Source: Granulicella sapmiensis (GTDB lineage Bacteria; Acidobacteriota; Terriglobia; Terriglobales; Acidobacteriaceae). From it: 64,000 bases of DNA. The first letter of the stretch is position 1; every line of letters starts with the position of its first letter. The stretch covers positions 1 through 64,000 of the forward strand of contig JAMFSR010000028.1 in the NCBI GenBank assembly GCA_026225395.1, written 5' to 3'. Below are positions 32,293 to 41,400 of this stretch, piece by piece. Position numbers and translations under genes: made by a program. The notes beneath the pieces were generated by a model that worked only from the letters and a program-made list of their open reading frames with translations, did no database searches and was not told the DNA's origin.

Positions 32293-32590
32293 GATTTAGT
32301 ATCCGCGAGGCGGTGGTAAAGATCTGGATGAAGCCGGCGACGGCGCCGAAGAGGATTCCGACGAGACCGACCCAGGTGGTGTGGAAGTGCTTGTCGATGG
32401 CGTTGCCGGCGAGCCAGCCGATGAGGCAGGCGGCAGGCAGGGCGATGGCGAGCTGGACCATGGACTCGATTTTGACGAAGTCGGTGGGGCCGCGAGACTT
32501 CTTCGGGATGTTGTCGTCGTCTGCCACAGAAGCAACGCTATCACTGTGGGGGTGGTTGAGAGAAACTGGCGACGGGTTGGCGAGGGGCAC
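32282..32590 (-). CDS. AtpZ-like accessory protein of ATP synthase
   Basis: 102 residues with two helices (LAIALPAACLIGWLAGNAID and GLVGILFGAVAGFIQIFTT). The second ends in the family motif FGAVAGFIQIFTTASR, typical of the AtpZ (putative F0F1-ATPase subunit) family, often found at the head of atp operons. The start is a GTG at 32590 by default; the first about 40 residues are poorly conserved, so a start further in is possible. It is divergent from lysS with 48 bases between them, which must hold both promoters. Confidence 0.75.
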   Translation of the reverse strand: MPLANPSPVSLNHPHSDSVASVADDDNIPKKSRGPTDFVKIESMVQLAIALPAACLIGWLAGNAIDKHFHTTWVGLVGILFGAVAGFIQIFTTASRILNRGK

Positions 32591-32638
32591 TCGCTATACT
32601 CAGAAGGTCGAAATATCGTCAGGGAAACGAGTTACCGC

Positions 32639-34435
32639 TTGTCACAGTTTGAATCTGAGTTTGAAGAAAATCTCTTTGCCGCGCGCCGCGAAAAGCTGGC
32701 CGCGATTGCCGCGCTCGGCCAGCAGGCGTACCCCAACAGCTTTGCGTTTACGCATACCTTGAGCAAGACGGCGGAGGAGATTCCGGCGCTGCTGCCGCTG
32801 GGTTTGGATGCCGAGGGTGCTCCGAAGACGGCTGAGGCGTTGGAGGCGGAGCACATTACCGCGGCGGTTGCGGGGCGGATTGTGGCTATCCGGCTGCAGG
32901 GTAAGGCGGGATTTGCGACGCTGCTGCAGAACGGCGCGCGGCTGCAGATTTATGTGCGCAAGGATGATGTGGGTGAGCCGGCGTTTGAGCTGTATAAGCT
33001 GCTCGACCTGGGCGACCATGTGGGCGTTACCGGGACGCTGATGCGGACGCGGACGGGCGAGCTGACGCTGAAGGTGCAGACGCTGACGTTTCTCGCGAAG
33101 GCGATGCTTCCCTTGCCGGATAAGTACAGCGGGCTGGGGGATATCGAGCTGCGATACAGGCGGCGGTATCTGGATCTGTTTACCGATACAGGCGATTTCG
33201 CGGAGCTGGCGGGGGATGCCGCTGAAGGCACGAAGCCCGAGCTGCTGCGGGCGCCGGCGCGTGAAGTGTTTGTGAAGCGCGCGGCCGTGCTGCGGAGCCT
33301 TCGGAACTTCTTTGATACGCGTGGGTATCTTGAGGTCGAAACGCCGATGCTGCATACGATTGCCGGCGGCGCGGCGGCGCGGACGTTTACGACGCATCAC
33401 AACGCCGAGGACATGAAGCTGACGCTGCGCATTGCGCCGGAGCTGCATTTGAAGCGGCTTGTTGTTGGCGGCCTGGACCGGGTGTATGAGATCAACCGGA
33501 ACTTTCGGAATGAGGGGATCGATCGCACACATAATCCGGAGTTCACAATGCTGGAGTTTTATCAGGCGTATGCGAACTATCACGACCTGATGGACCTTAC
33601 GCAGGAGCTGGTGAAGCAGGTTGCGATGGATGTGAATGGGACGCTGCTGACGAGATTCAATGGGGTGGAGATTGATCTTGCGCCTCACAACTGGCGTAAG
33701 TATTCCATGCGCGAAGCGATAACGAATTTCGTTAAGATCGAGCTAGGAATCGACGCTCACGAGAACATTTTCGATTCCGTCCAAAACTTCTTGGCGTTCT
33801 TGCACATCGCGGCTGAAACCGCTAAAGCGTCGCCGAATGCCAACTCTGAATCGTGGAAGTCATCGGGCGGAAGAACAGACGCGCGCCGCAAACGGCAAAT
33901 CCATAGTGGGATCGCCGGATTTGAGAGTATTCCCGGCATACATGCGCAACTCGCCACCTCCAGAAATCTCGGCAAGGCCATAGCGGAGACATTTGAACTC
34001 CTCGCCGAACCCCACCTCATCCAGCCCACAATCATCTACGACTTCCCTCTTGCTGTTTCACCGCTATCAAAGGTCAAGGCGGATGAGCCGGAGTGGGTGG
34101 AGCGGTTTGAGTTTTATATCGGCGGGTTTGAGGTTGGGAATGCTTTCTCGGAGTTGAATGATCCGTTGGATCAGCGGAACCGGTTCCTGGAGCAGTTGAA
34201 GGAGCGCGAGCGGGGGGACGCCGAGGCCATGGCGGAGGTGGATGAGGATTATGTCCGCGCGCTGGGCTATGGGTTGCCGCCAACGGCTGGTGAAGGGATC
34301 GGGATCGACCGGTTGACGATGGTGCTTACGGGGTCGCGGACGATTCGGGATGTGATTCTGTTCCCGCTGATGAGGCCGGTGAAGGCTGTGGTGGAAGTGG
34401 ATGGCGAGCAGCCGCATGGGGAGTCGGCGGAGTAG
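32639..34435 (+). CDS. lysS: Lysyl-tRNA synthetase (class II) with internal insert
   Basis: 598 residues from a TTG at 32639, giving a start SQFESEFEENLFAARREKL typical of the family; longer in-frame starts would overlap atpZ. The enzyme charges tRNA-Lys. The OB-fold (AGRIVAIRLQGKAGFATL) is followed by class II motif 2 (FRNEGIDRTHNPEFTMLEFY) and motif 3 (GEGIGIDRLTMVL). About 60 residues more than usual lie between residue 380 and 445, and an extra block follows RYLDLFTD near residue 180. The bases 33690-34075 are A/C-rich and unlike the flanks, while still coding for conserved LysS residues (EPHLIQPTIIYDFPL). Confidence 0.9.
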   Translation: MSQFESEFEENLFAARREKLAAIAALGQQAYPNSFAFTHTLSKTAEEIPALLPLGLDAEGAPKTAEALEAEHITAAVAGRIVAIRLQGKAGFATLLQNGARLQIYVRKDDVGEPAFELYKLLDLGDHVGVTGTLMRTRTGELTLKVQTLTFLAKAMLPLPDKYSGLGDIELRYRRRYLDLFTDTGDFAELAGDAAEGTKPELLRAPAREVFVKRAAVLRSLRNFFDTRGYLEVETPMLHTIAGGAAARTFTTHHNAEDMKLTLRIAPELHLKRLVVGGLDRVYEINRNFRNEGIDRTHNPEFTMLEFYQAYANYHDLMDLTQELVKQVAMDVNGTLLTRFNGVEIDLAPHNWRKYSMREAITNFVKIELGIDAHENIFDSVQNFLAFLHIAAETAKASPNANSESWKSSGGRTDARRKRQIHSGIAGFESIPGIHAQLATSRNLGKAIAETFELLAEPHLIQPTIIYDFPLAVSPLSKVKADEPEWVERFEFYIGGFEVGNAFSELNDPLDQRNRFLEQLKERERGDAEAMAEVDEDYVRALGYGLPPTAGEGIGIDRLTMVLTGSRTIRDVILFPLMRPVKAVVEVDGEQPHGESAE

Positions 34436-34456
34436 GCGGCGGCAGCTTCCCTTTGG

Positions 34457-34510
34457 GGTTCGTGGCGCGTGGGCGAAATACGGAGATCCTTCGCTGCGCT
34501 CAGGATGAGG
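34457..34510. repeat. Dispersed repeat family 2, copy 1
   Basis: GGGTTCGTGGCGC, a variable GGGCGAAAT stretch, then GAGATCCTTCGCTGCGCTCAGGATGA. A close copy lies at 37297-37350. The right part contains an ATCCTT..AGGAT hairpin. The 84-base gap between lysS and the convergent membrane gene holds nothing else. Confidence 0.7.
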
Positions 34511-34519
34511 GTGCAAAGT

Positions 34520-35263
34520 TTAGTGGCGGATGACCCAATCGGCGAGTGAGTGCCATGCGGGTGTGAAGCCGATGGGGACGCGCGTGAGATGCACGACGAT
34601 CAGTAGCGCCGATGCCCAGATCGTCGTGCGGCTGACGCGGTGGAGCGACCAAAGGTCGTAGAGGACGATGAGGAGCAGGAAGCCGAAGGAGGCGATGTCC
34701 TGCGTGGGTGGGTGTTGCTGGAAGAGCGGGATGGGCAGGCGGCCGATGGCGGCGTCGGCCAGGGCGATGGTGGAGATCAGGATCAGGCGCTTGTGGGCTT
34801 CGGGTTTGCTGCGCGTGCGGTAGGCCGCGACGATGTAGACGGCGAAGAGGAACATGCCCGAGATCGGGATGACCCAGAAGGTCTTCGCGTCGAGGCCCAG
34901 CGGAGCGGCACCGCGGCGGAGGGCGTTGATGGAGGCCAGCGTTCCCAGGATGAGCATTAACACGGCGAGGCCGAAGCCGAACATGCCGAGCGTGCGGTGG
35001 ATGCGGACCTGACGGGCGGAGATCAGGGCTGTCTGGACGACGAGCAGGATCATCCAGAGCGTGAAGACGGCGCCGTGGATGTGGATGAGGTGGTTGGGCA
35101 GCGGGGCACGCACCATGCCGGCGAGGAAGTAGGTACGTGAGAATCCCCAGAGGACGGTGGCGAGGAGAAGCAGCACCATTGTGGAGAAGAAGACACGGTC
35201 TGCGATGCGACTGGGCCTGCGAATTACACGCACGGCTGGTTCATGAACCACTGCTGGCGTCAT
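34520..35263 (-). CDS. Multi-helix membrane protein of unknown function
   Basis: About 247 residues and seven hydrophobic helices. The second ATG (35263) is better placed behind GGAGG than the first (35266). Conserved-looking polar positions are NHLIHIHGAVFTLWMILLVV, VRIHRTLGMFGF and KRLILISTIALADAAIGR, with several membrane His that could bind heme or metal. Similar proteins occur in acidobacteria, but I cannot name the family with confidence; a DUF2306-like or cytochrome-b-like fold is possible. It stands alone, convergent with lysS and followed on its other side by the minus-strand aminotransferase. Confidence 0.65.
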   Translation of the reverse strand: MTPAVVHEPAVRVIRRPSRIADRVFFSTMVLLLLATVLWGFSRTYFLAGMVRAPLPNHLIHIHGAVFTLWMILLVVQTALISARQVRIHRTLGMFGFGLAVLMLILGTLASINALRRGAAPLGLDAKTFWVIPISGMFLFAVYIVAAYRTRSKPEAHKRLILISTIALADAAIGRLPIPLFQQHPPTQDIASFGFLLLIVLYDLWSLHRVSRTTIWASALLIVVHLTRVPIGFTPAWHSLADWVIRH

Positions 35264-35348
35264 CATTCCTCCGGAAGAGTTCTTCGGCGTACGGTTGCAA
35301 CTGTCGTTATGGCAACAGTATGCACGACGCCGCAGAGCTTTTCAGAGA

Positions 35349-36410
35349 TCAGCGGCCAATTATTTTCGCGACGACGGCTACGCCTTCGGTGATCTTCTCG
35401 CGTTCCACTTCCCCGCCAAGGCCGATGCGGATGGCTCGGGGGATGGTGACGCCAGGTGGGGTGAAGCCGTTGGCGGGGCTGACCATGACGCCGCTGTCGA
35501 GGCATTGCTTTTGGGCTTCGAGGGCGGTGAGGGTTTCGGGCAGCGAGACCCAGAGGTGCCAGGCGTGCTTGGGGCCCGGTGCGGCTGCATCGCCGAGGAC
35601 GGCGCGGGCTTCGGCGTTGCGGATAGCGCCTTCGACGAGCTTGGCGGCCATGACGCGGTCGAGGGTGCCGTCTTCGACCAGTGCCAGCGAGGCTATGTTG
35701 TACGCGAGGGCCGTGCCGGTAGTGGTGCTCTTGAGAACGCCTTCGATGACACCGGTGAAGCGGTCGGGAACGATGAGGAAGCCGGTGCGCGTGGCGGGGG
35801 CGTAGTTCTTGCTCAGGCCGCGGACATAGAAGGTGCGCTCGGGCGCGAGGATGGAGTAGTTCGGTGGAGCGGTCGGCTCCATGAAGCCGTAGGCGTCGTC
35901 TTCGAGGATGAGGAGATCGAACTCGCGGGCGAGGGCGATGAGGGCTTCGCGGCGGGCAAGGCCGGCGACGATGCCCAGCGGGTTGTGAACCGTGGGCATG
36001 AGAAAGACGGCGGAGATTTTCTGCGATTCGCAGGCTGCGCGCAGGGCTTCTGGGGTGATGCCTTCGCCGTCGTAGGCGCAGGGTGCGAGCTGGATGCCGA
36101 GCATCTTCGATTGCTCAAGGACGGCGGTGTAGGTGATGGCTTCGACGGCGAGAGTTTTGCCGCCGAGTTCGGCTGCAAGCAGAGCAACGAGCGTGCCGTG
36201 GTGGCCGCCGCAGGTGAGCCAGGCGCGCTCGGTGGAGACGCCGAGCCACTTGGCGGCGCGAGCGCGGAGGCTGGCGTCAGCGCCGCGGAAGGAGGGGCGC
36301 AGTTCGCGGGCGTCGTTGATGTGCAGGCTGTCGACGGCCTGCCTGAGGTAGCCCTGCCACTCTGCGCCCTGATCGGCGAATAGGGGGAAGTTCCATACGA
36401 GATCGATCAT
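35349..36410 (-). CDS. PLP-dependent aminotransferase class I/II (MocR-type catalytic domain without HTH)
   Basis: 353 residues. It has the fold type I aminotransferase motifs: TCGGHHGTLVAL, MPTVHNPLGIV, LILEDDAYG (the Asp that binds the pyridine nitrogen) and GLSKNYAPATRTGFL with the Schiff-base Lys. The C-terminus ends IRIGLGG. It most resembles the aminotransferase half of MocR/GntR regulators or the YdcR group, but no helix-turn-helix is present. The amino donor and substrate are unknown. Start at 36410; the first helix (MIDLVWNFPLF) is intact, so the absence of an HTH is not due to truncation. Confidence 0.88.
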   Translation of the reverse strand: MIDLVWNFPLFADQGAEWQGYLRQAVDSLHINDARELRPSFRGADASLRARAAKWLGVSTERAWLTCGGHHGTLVALLAAELGGKTLAVEAITYTAVLEQSKMLGIQLAPCAYDGEGITPEALRAACESQKISAVFLMPTVHNPLGIVAGLARREALIALAREFDLLILEDDAYGFMEPTAPPNYSILAPERTFYVRGLSKNYAPATRTGFLIVPDRFTGVIEGVLKSTTTGTALAYNIASLALVEDGTLDRVMAAKLVEGAIRNAEARAVLGDAAAPGPKHAWHLWVSLPETLTALEAQKQCLDSGVMVSPANGFTPPGVTIPRAIRIGLGGEVEREKITEGVAVVAKIIGR

Positions 36411-36468
36411 GGTTAAAGCATACGGCTCTCGTGGTTTTCCTGTTCCCTCAGCGCGCTAGAATCTACAG

Positions 36469-37275
36469 GTGAACATTCTTTTCGTCGGCGATGTCTTTGG
36501 CTCGCCCGGCCGCCACATCGTCCGCGAACATCTCCCCCACGTCCTTGAAACGAACGCCGTCGATCTGCTGGTGATCAATGGTGAGAACTCCGCCGGTGGC
36601 TTCGGCATTACGCCTTCGATCGCTGAAGAACTTTTCGACCTTGGCGCGCATGTGATCACGACGGGCAATCACATATGGGACAAGAAAGAAATCTTTGAGT
36701 ACATGACTGTACCGTACGACTCGCATGAGCGCGGGCGGAGGGTGATTCGTCCGGCGAACTATGCGGTGAATACGCCTGGCTATGGGCTGTACCAGGGTGA
36801 GCTGCCGACTGGGCAGGCTTATGCGGTGATCAACCTGCAGGGGCGCGTGTTTATGAGCTCCTGCGACGATCCCTTCCGCAAGGCCGATGAGCTGCTGGCG
36901 CAGATTGAGCGGGAGTCCGGCGCAAAGGTGATCCTGTTGGACCTGCATGGTGAGGCGACGAGTGAAAAGGTCGCGCTGGGGTGGTATCTTGATGGGCGCC
37001 TGACGGCGCTGCTCGGCACGCACACGCACATCCCCACGGCGGACGAACGCGTTCTGCCGAACGGAACGGCGTACCAAACGGATGTGGGGATGTCCGGGCC
37101 GTATGACTCAGTGATCGGGGTTGAGGTCGAACTGGTGCTGAAGCGGTTCCTTACCGGCATGCCGGGGAAGTTTGAGCCGGCGAAGGGTAATCCGAAGATG
37201 TGCGCCACGCTGATCGAGTGCAACGGCGCTACGGGACGCGCGCATCGGATTCAGCGGATCATGCTGGGCGAGTAG
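36469..37275 (+). CDS. YmdB-family metallophosphoesterase (2',3'-cAMP phosphodiesterase type)
   Basis: 268 residues, starting at a GTG (36469). The family sequence MNILFVGDVFGSPGRH, NGENSAGGFGIT and TTGNHIWDKKEI gives the metal ligands (Asp, Asn, His); LGTHTHIPTADE and QTDVGMSGP complete the dimetal site. YmdB of Bacillus hydrolyses 2',3'-cyclic nucleotides and influences biofilm formation and RNA processing. It is normally near ymdA/rny; no rny is seen here. It is convergent with the EAL gene across a family 2 repeat. Confidence 0.93.
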   Translation: MNILFVGDVFGSPGRHIVREHLPHVLETNAVDLLVINGENSAGGFGITPSIAEELFDLGAHVITTGNHIWDKKEIFEYMTVPYDSHERGRRVIRPANYAVNTPGYGLYQGELPTGQAYAVINLQGRVFMSSCDDPFRKADELLAQIERESGAKVILLDLHGEATSEKVALGWYLDGRLTALLGTHTHIPTADERVLPNGTAYQTDVGMSGPYDSVIGVEVELVLKRFLTGMPGKFEPAKGNPKMCATLIECNGATGRAHRIQRIMLGE

Positions 37276-37296
37276 GCGAGGGTGTAATGCCCGAAG

Positions 37297-37350
37297 GGTT
37301 CGTGGCGCCGCGAGCGAAGAGCAGATCCTTCGCTACGCTCAGGATGACAA
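37297..37350. repeat. Dispersed repeat family 2, copy 2
   Basis: GGGTTCGTGGCGC, GAGCGAAGA, then CAGATCCTTCGCTACGCTCAGGATGA: a close match to the copy at 34457-34510 in the same orientation. It lies in the 101-base gap between two convergent genes. Confidence 0.7.
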
Positions 37351-37376
37351 GCCTAGAGGGTTTGTCGTCCGGCTCG

Positions 37377-38207
37377 CTAGGCTTGCAGGGTGAAAGGCAC
37401 ACTCCAGGGCGTCTTTACAGGCGAGCTCCAGGTGCGAGCAACTTCGAGTGCGCCGATCTCTGTGCGCAGCACGGACGGGCCGCCGACCATAGGACGCCCG
37501 AAGTAGTAGCCCTGCATGAGCTCGATGCCCTGTTCACGCAGCATTTCTGCTTCTCGCTGCGTCTCTACGCCCTCAGCGACCACAACCGAACCCAGCCGGC
37601 CGCAGAGGCGGGCGAAGGATTCGACGATGATCTGCTTCTTCGGGTCGCTGTCGATGCCGTGGATCAGATGACGATCGAGCTTGACCATGTCCGCGCCGCA
37701 GGTGGCCAGCACGTTCAGGCCGGAGTAGCCGGAGCCGAAGTCGTCGATGCCGGTGGCGATGCCGTGTTCACGGTGCAGGGCCATCACTTTCAGAAAGTCA
37801 TCGCAGCTGAGTTTTGCGTCCTCGGTGAGTTCGAGCACGATGGAGGCTGCGGGGATGCCGTAATGCTTGGCCGCGCGGGCGACGAAGGCCGCGTCAACGG
37901 CGGCGTGGTCTACCGTGGGGCGAACGTTGAGCGTGATCTTTGCTCCACCATTGACCAGGCCCAGGCGGGCGGCTTCGTGCAGGGCCTTCAGGATGGTGAG
38001 CTTGTCGAACGCCATGCGCTTGCGCTCGTCCATGCCGGCAACCATCTGCGGGTAGTTTTGCCCATCCGCGCCGCGAGTCAGAGCTTCGTAGCCCCAAACG
38101 GTAGCCGACGTGGCATCGACGATGGGCTGGAATGCGATCGCGACCTGCGCAAACCGCATTTTCGAATTGACCGCGCTCTTAACTCGATCTTTCGTGAATT
38201 CGAACAT
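37377..38207 (-). CDS. EAL-domain protein (cyclic di-GMP phosphodiesterase)
   Basis: 276 residues, essentially only an EAL domain. All key residues are present: GYEALTRG (the EAL motif near residue 41), NVRP (Asn), ELTED (Glu), the loop 6 motif DDFGSGYSGL (Asp-Asp), VKLDRHL (Lys) and VVAEGVET (Glu). It should hydrolyse cyclic di-GMP to pGpG in the cytoplasm. It has no attached sensor; the last about 35 residues (EIGALEVARTW onward) are not conserved. A diguanylate cyclase is encoded 30 kb away, but nothing links the two directly. Confidence 0.93.
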   Translation of the reverse strand: MFEFTKDRVKSAVNSKMRFAQVAIAFQPIVDATSATVWGYEALTRGADGQNYPQMVAGMDERKRMAFDKLTILKALHEAARLGLVNGGAKITLNVRPTVDHAAVDAAFVARAAKHYGIPAASIVLELTEDAKLSCDDFLKVMALHREHGIATGIDDFGSGYSGLNVLATCGADMVKLDRHLIHGIDSDPKKQIIVESFARLCGRLGSVVVAEGVETQREAEMLREQGIELMQGYYFGRPMVGGPSVLRTEIGALEVARTWSSPVKTPWSVPFTLQA

Positions 38208-38446
38208 GCCTTGGATCCCCGCTTGCCTGTATTAGCTGTCTCAGAACCTTAGTAACCTGTTTTGGAACACAAGTAACATGTGCTCAATTGCTCTAAGGAT
38301 GCCACGTTCCGGCATCCCGTTTCCCGATTCGGGTACAACTTTCGGGTGATGAACCTGCGAACTTACGTCCCCGCACAGTCCGCAGGTGAAAGTGTTTGTC
38401 GCGAACTCGGCCAGTAAGATGTCTGCTGCGTTACACTTCGAGCAAC

Positions 38447-41400
38447 ATGTCAGACCGCCTTCTCACCCGCAGACGCTTTCTCCAAACCGCAACGATTGCT
38501 ACAGCTGCAACGCAGCTCGCACCTGTCCTGGGCGCCCAACCCGCGGAACAGACAGTACCGTATCCGGAAAACGGCACCCTCGTTCCGGATCACGGCTGGC
38601 GGATATGGCTTGATACGAAGGCTGCGTGGGAGGCGGATGACATCTTTCTGCCAGAGGATGTGGCATGGGCAGATGGTTCGCTGCGCGGCAAGGGGAAAAC
38701 GCTGCCTGTGAATGCGCCTACGGGCGGATGGGACACGCTGACGGCTACCGCCGGGCTCGAAGTATTGCTGCCGACGACGGTGGAGCAACATTTCTGGGGC
38801 AAGGAAGGGTCGCGACCCTACACGCCGGAGGAGTATCGGTATGCCGCCGATACGAAGGGCGGTAAGCAAGCGCCCGCTCCACCGACCGATGACGATGTGC
38901 CTCAGAACGGGGCGTACTTCGGGGTTTCGTGGTGGTGGAGAGCGATTGAGATTCCAGCAGCGATGCGGGGCAAGCGGATCTTTCTGCACGTGCGAGGGGC
39001 GCATCTGAGGGCGGAGGTGTACCTGAACCGCAAGCTGGTGGGCTACTCGATTATGGAGGAGCTACCGTTTGAGTGCGACCTGACGAATGCGGCGAATCCC
39101 GGTGGGGAAAATGTGCTGGCGATCCGGATCACGAATCCGTTTGGACGGTTCGACTGGGTGGACGGGCTGAATGCCAAGTGGGGGCATGTGTCGCTGTATC
39201 GGTCGCATGGATTTGGCGGGATGGATCGGGGAATGACGATCTCGGCAAGTAGCTATCCGCTTCGCATTCGCAGCGCCTGGGCTCTGAATACGCCGGTCAC
39301 AAATGAGGAAGTCACTGACGGCGTTCGCAACTCGACGCTCCAGGTGTATGCCGATATTGAAGCCATCGAGGCGGTGGAGTCGACTGCTTACTCCATCCTG
39401 ATGGAGGTCGTCGATCCAGCTACGAGCAAAGTCGTGGACTCACACAGCCGCTTGCTCGAAGCGAAGAAGCCGGGCGAAGTTGTACGGCAGAATCTGGCCC
39501 TCTATGGCCGCAACGTGGAGATCTGGGATCTCGACCACCCGAAGCTATACGAGCTGCGGGTCAGCATTGGGCGCTCGACAAAGAGCGGGCAGCAGGAGTT
39601 TCACGACCCGCCGCACCGGAGCGTCTGCGCGTTTCGGTGGTTTGCGCCTGCCGGCATTGGGACGAATGCACTGTTCCGGCTGAATGGGCGAAGGATTCGG
39701 ATTTATACGTCGATCTCGTGGGGGTTCTGGGGGTTGAATGGGATGTGGCCGGTGCCGGAGCTGGCCGAGAAGGAAGTGGCACAGGCCAAGAAGCTGGGCC
39801 TGAACTGCCTGAACTTCCATCGCAATCTAGCCAAGGAAGATGTGCTGCGCGCACATGACCGGCTGGGGCTGCTGCGGTATATGGAGCCGGGTGCGGGCAA
39901 GTTTGCGATCGGCAAGATGCCCTCGAACACAAACCCGAGTGCGAACTCCGTAGTGATGCAGAAGGCGACCGGCGAGGCCGATCTGTTTGCGCAGCGGTAT
40001 ATGTTTGTGCGCTGCGTGGAGATGGTGAAGGCGTTCCGTTCGCATCCTTCGGTGATTGAATACTGCCTGCAGAATGAGATTGGCGCGGACCTGAAGAATC
40101 CGGCAACGATTGCGATTTTGAAAGCGATGCATGAGGAAGACCCCAGCCGTTGCGTTGTGCTGAACGATGGGTTTGTGGCCGAGCCTCGCAAGGCCGCACA
40201 GGCGTGGTATGAGCCGTGGTCGGATGGCCTCAAGGAAGGCAAGCTGCATCGCAGCGATGAAGAGCCGTGGGGCGACTGGTGGATTCAGCACCAGGGCGCG
40301 GGTGACCAGTGGTACGACGAGTTTTATAAGTCGCCAACGGACTATACGTATCGCGCGCCGTTTAAGAATGTGCTGACCGAGTATGGCGAAATGGAAGGAT
40401 GCGCGCGGCCGGACAATCATCCGCTGATGATGCACCAGATCAAGGAAACCTATAAGAAGTACGGTGGGGACTCGTACGATCTCGCGGACCATGAGGAGAT
40501 CATTGCGGGGTATGAGAAGTTCCTGGATAAATGGGAATTTCGCAAGGCCTTCCCTACCTCTGAGAGCTTGTTTCTGGCGGTTGGGCGGACGTGCTACGAG
40601 TCGTGGCAGAACTATCTGGAGAATGCGCGGATTTCCGATGAGCTGGATTTCGCGGCGATTTCGGGGTGGGAGTCTACGTCGATTGAGAACCACTCGGGGA
40701 TTGTGGACAACCTAAGGAACTTCAAGTCGGACCCAGGGCTGATCTCTAGTTCGTTGTTGCCGGTGAGGCCGATTGCGAAGCAGCGGACGCTGGTGGTGGA
40801 GCAAGGCAAGACGGCTACGTTTGATTTGTATTTCGCCAATGACACGCCGGAGGCTGTTACCGGGATGTTGACGTTTTCGATGATCGCGCCAAGTGGCAAG
40901 CGGAAAGAGTTGATTTCGCTTCCGGCGCCGGGGCATGTGGTGGATCAGTTTAGCTACCTGCTGAAGACTGGTTTTGAGACGCCGGTGCTGGCTGAGGAAG
41001 GGCTATATCGCTTTAAGTTTGCGCTGTCTTCTGCGCCGCTTTCGACTCAGACAAAGGAGATATGGGTTACGCGAGCTTACCCGCAGAACGAATCGTGCCA
41101 GGCGCTGAAGGTCGGAGTTTCGGGTATTTCTGCCAGACTGCGGAAACAGCTCAGTGAACTGGGATGCGTGTCAGTGAGTGACTTCAAAGCCGGGGAAACG
41201 TATGGTGCCATCATCTCTTCCGGTCTCACGGCCAATGCGAAGATCGACGGCCAGATCGGCGAAACCACAGGCGAAACGAATCCGATCAATGCGGTGCAAA
41301 CGACGACTCAGCTAGGGCGCCTTGATCCGGCGATTGTGGAAGCCGTGAAGGCCGGGACGCCGCTGCTGGCGATTCCTCAGGCAGACTCGCTATCTGAGGG

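Noticed and set aside
32595..32600. TATACT as the lysS -10 box
   Set aside because: No -35 box lies at 16-18 bases upstream; the nearest TTGGCG is only 12 bases away, so I did not list a promoter.
35295..36383. 362-residue + strand ORF
   Set aside because: Antisense to the aminotransferase, whose catalytic motifs are clear; the ORF is Gly/Asp/Glu-rich shadow sequence.
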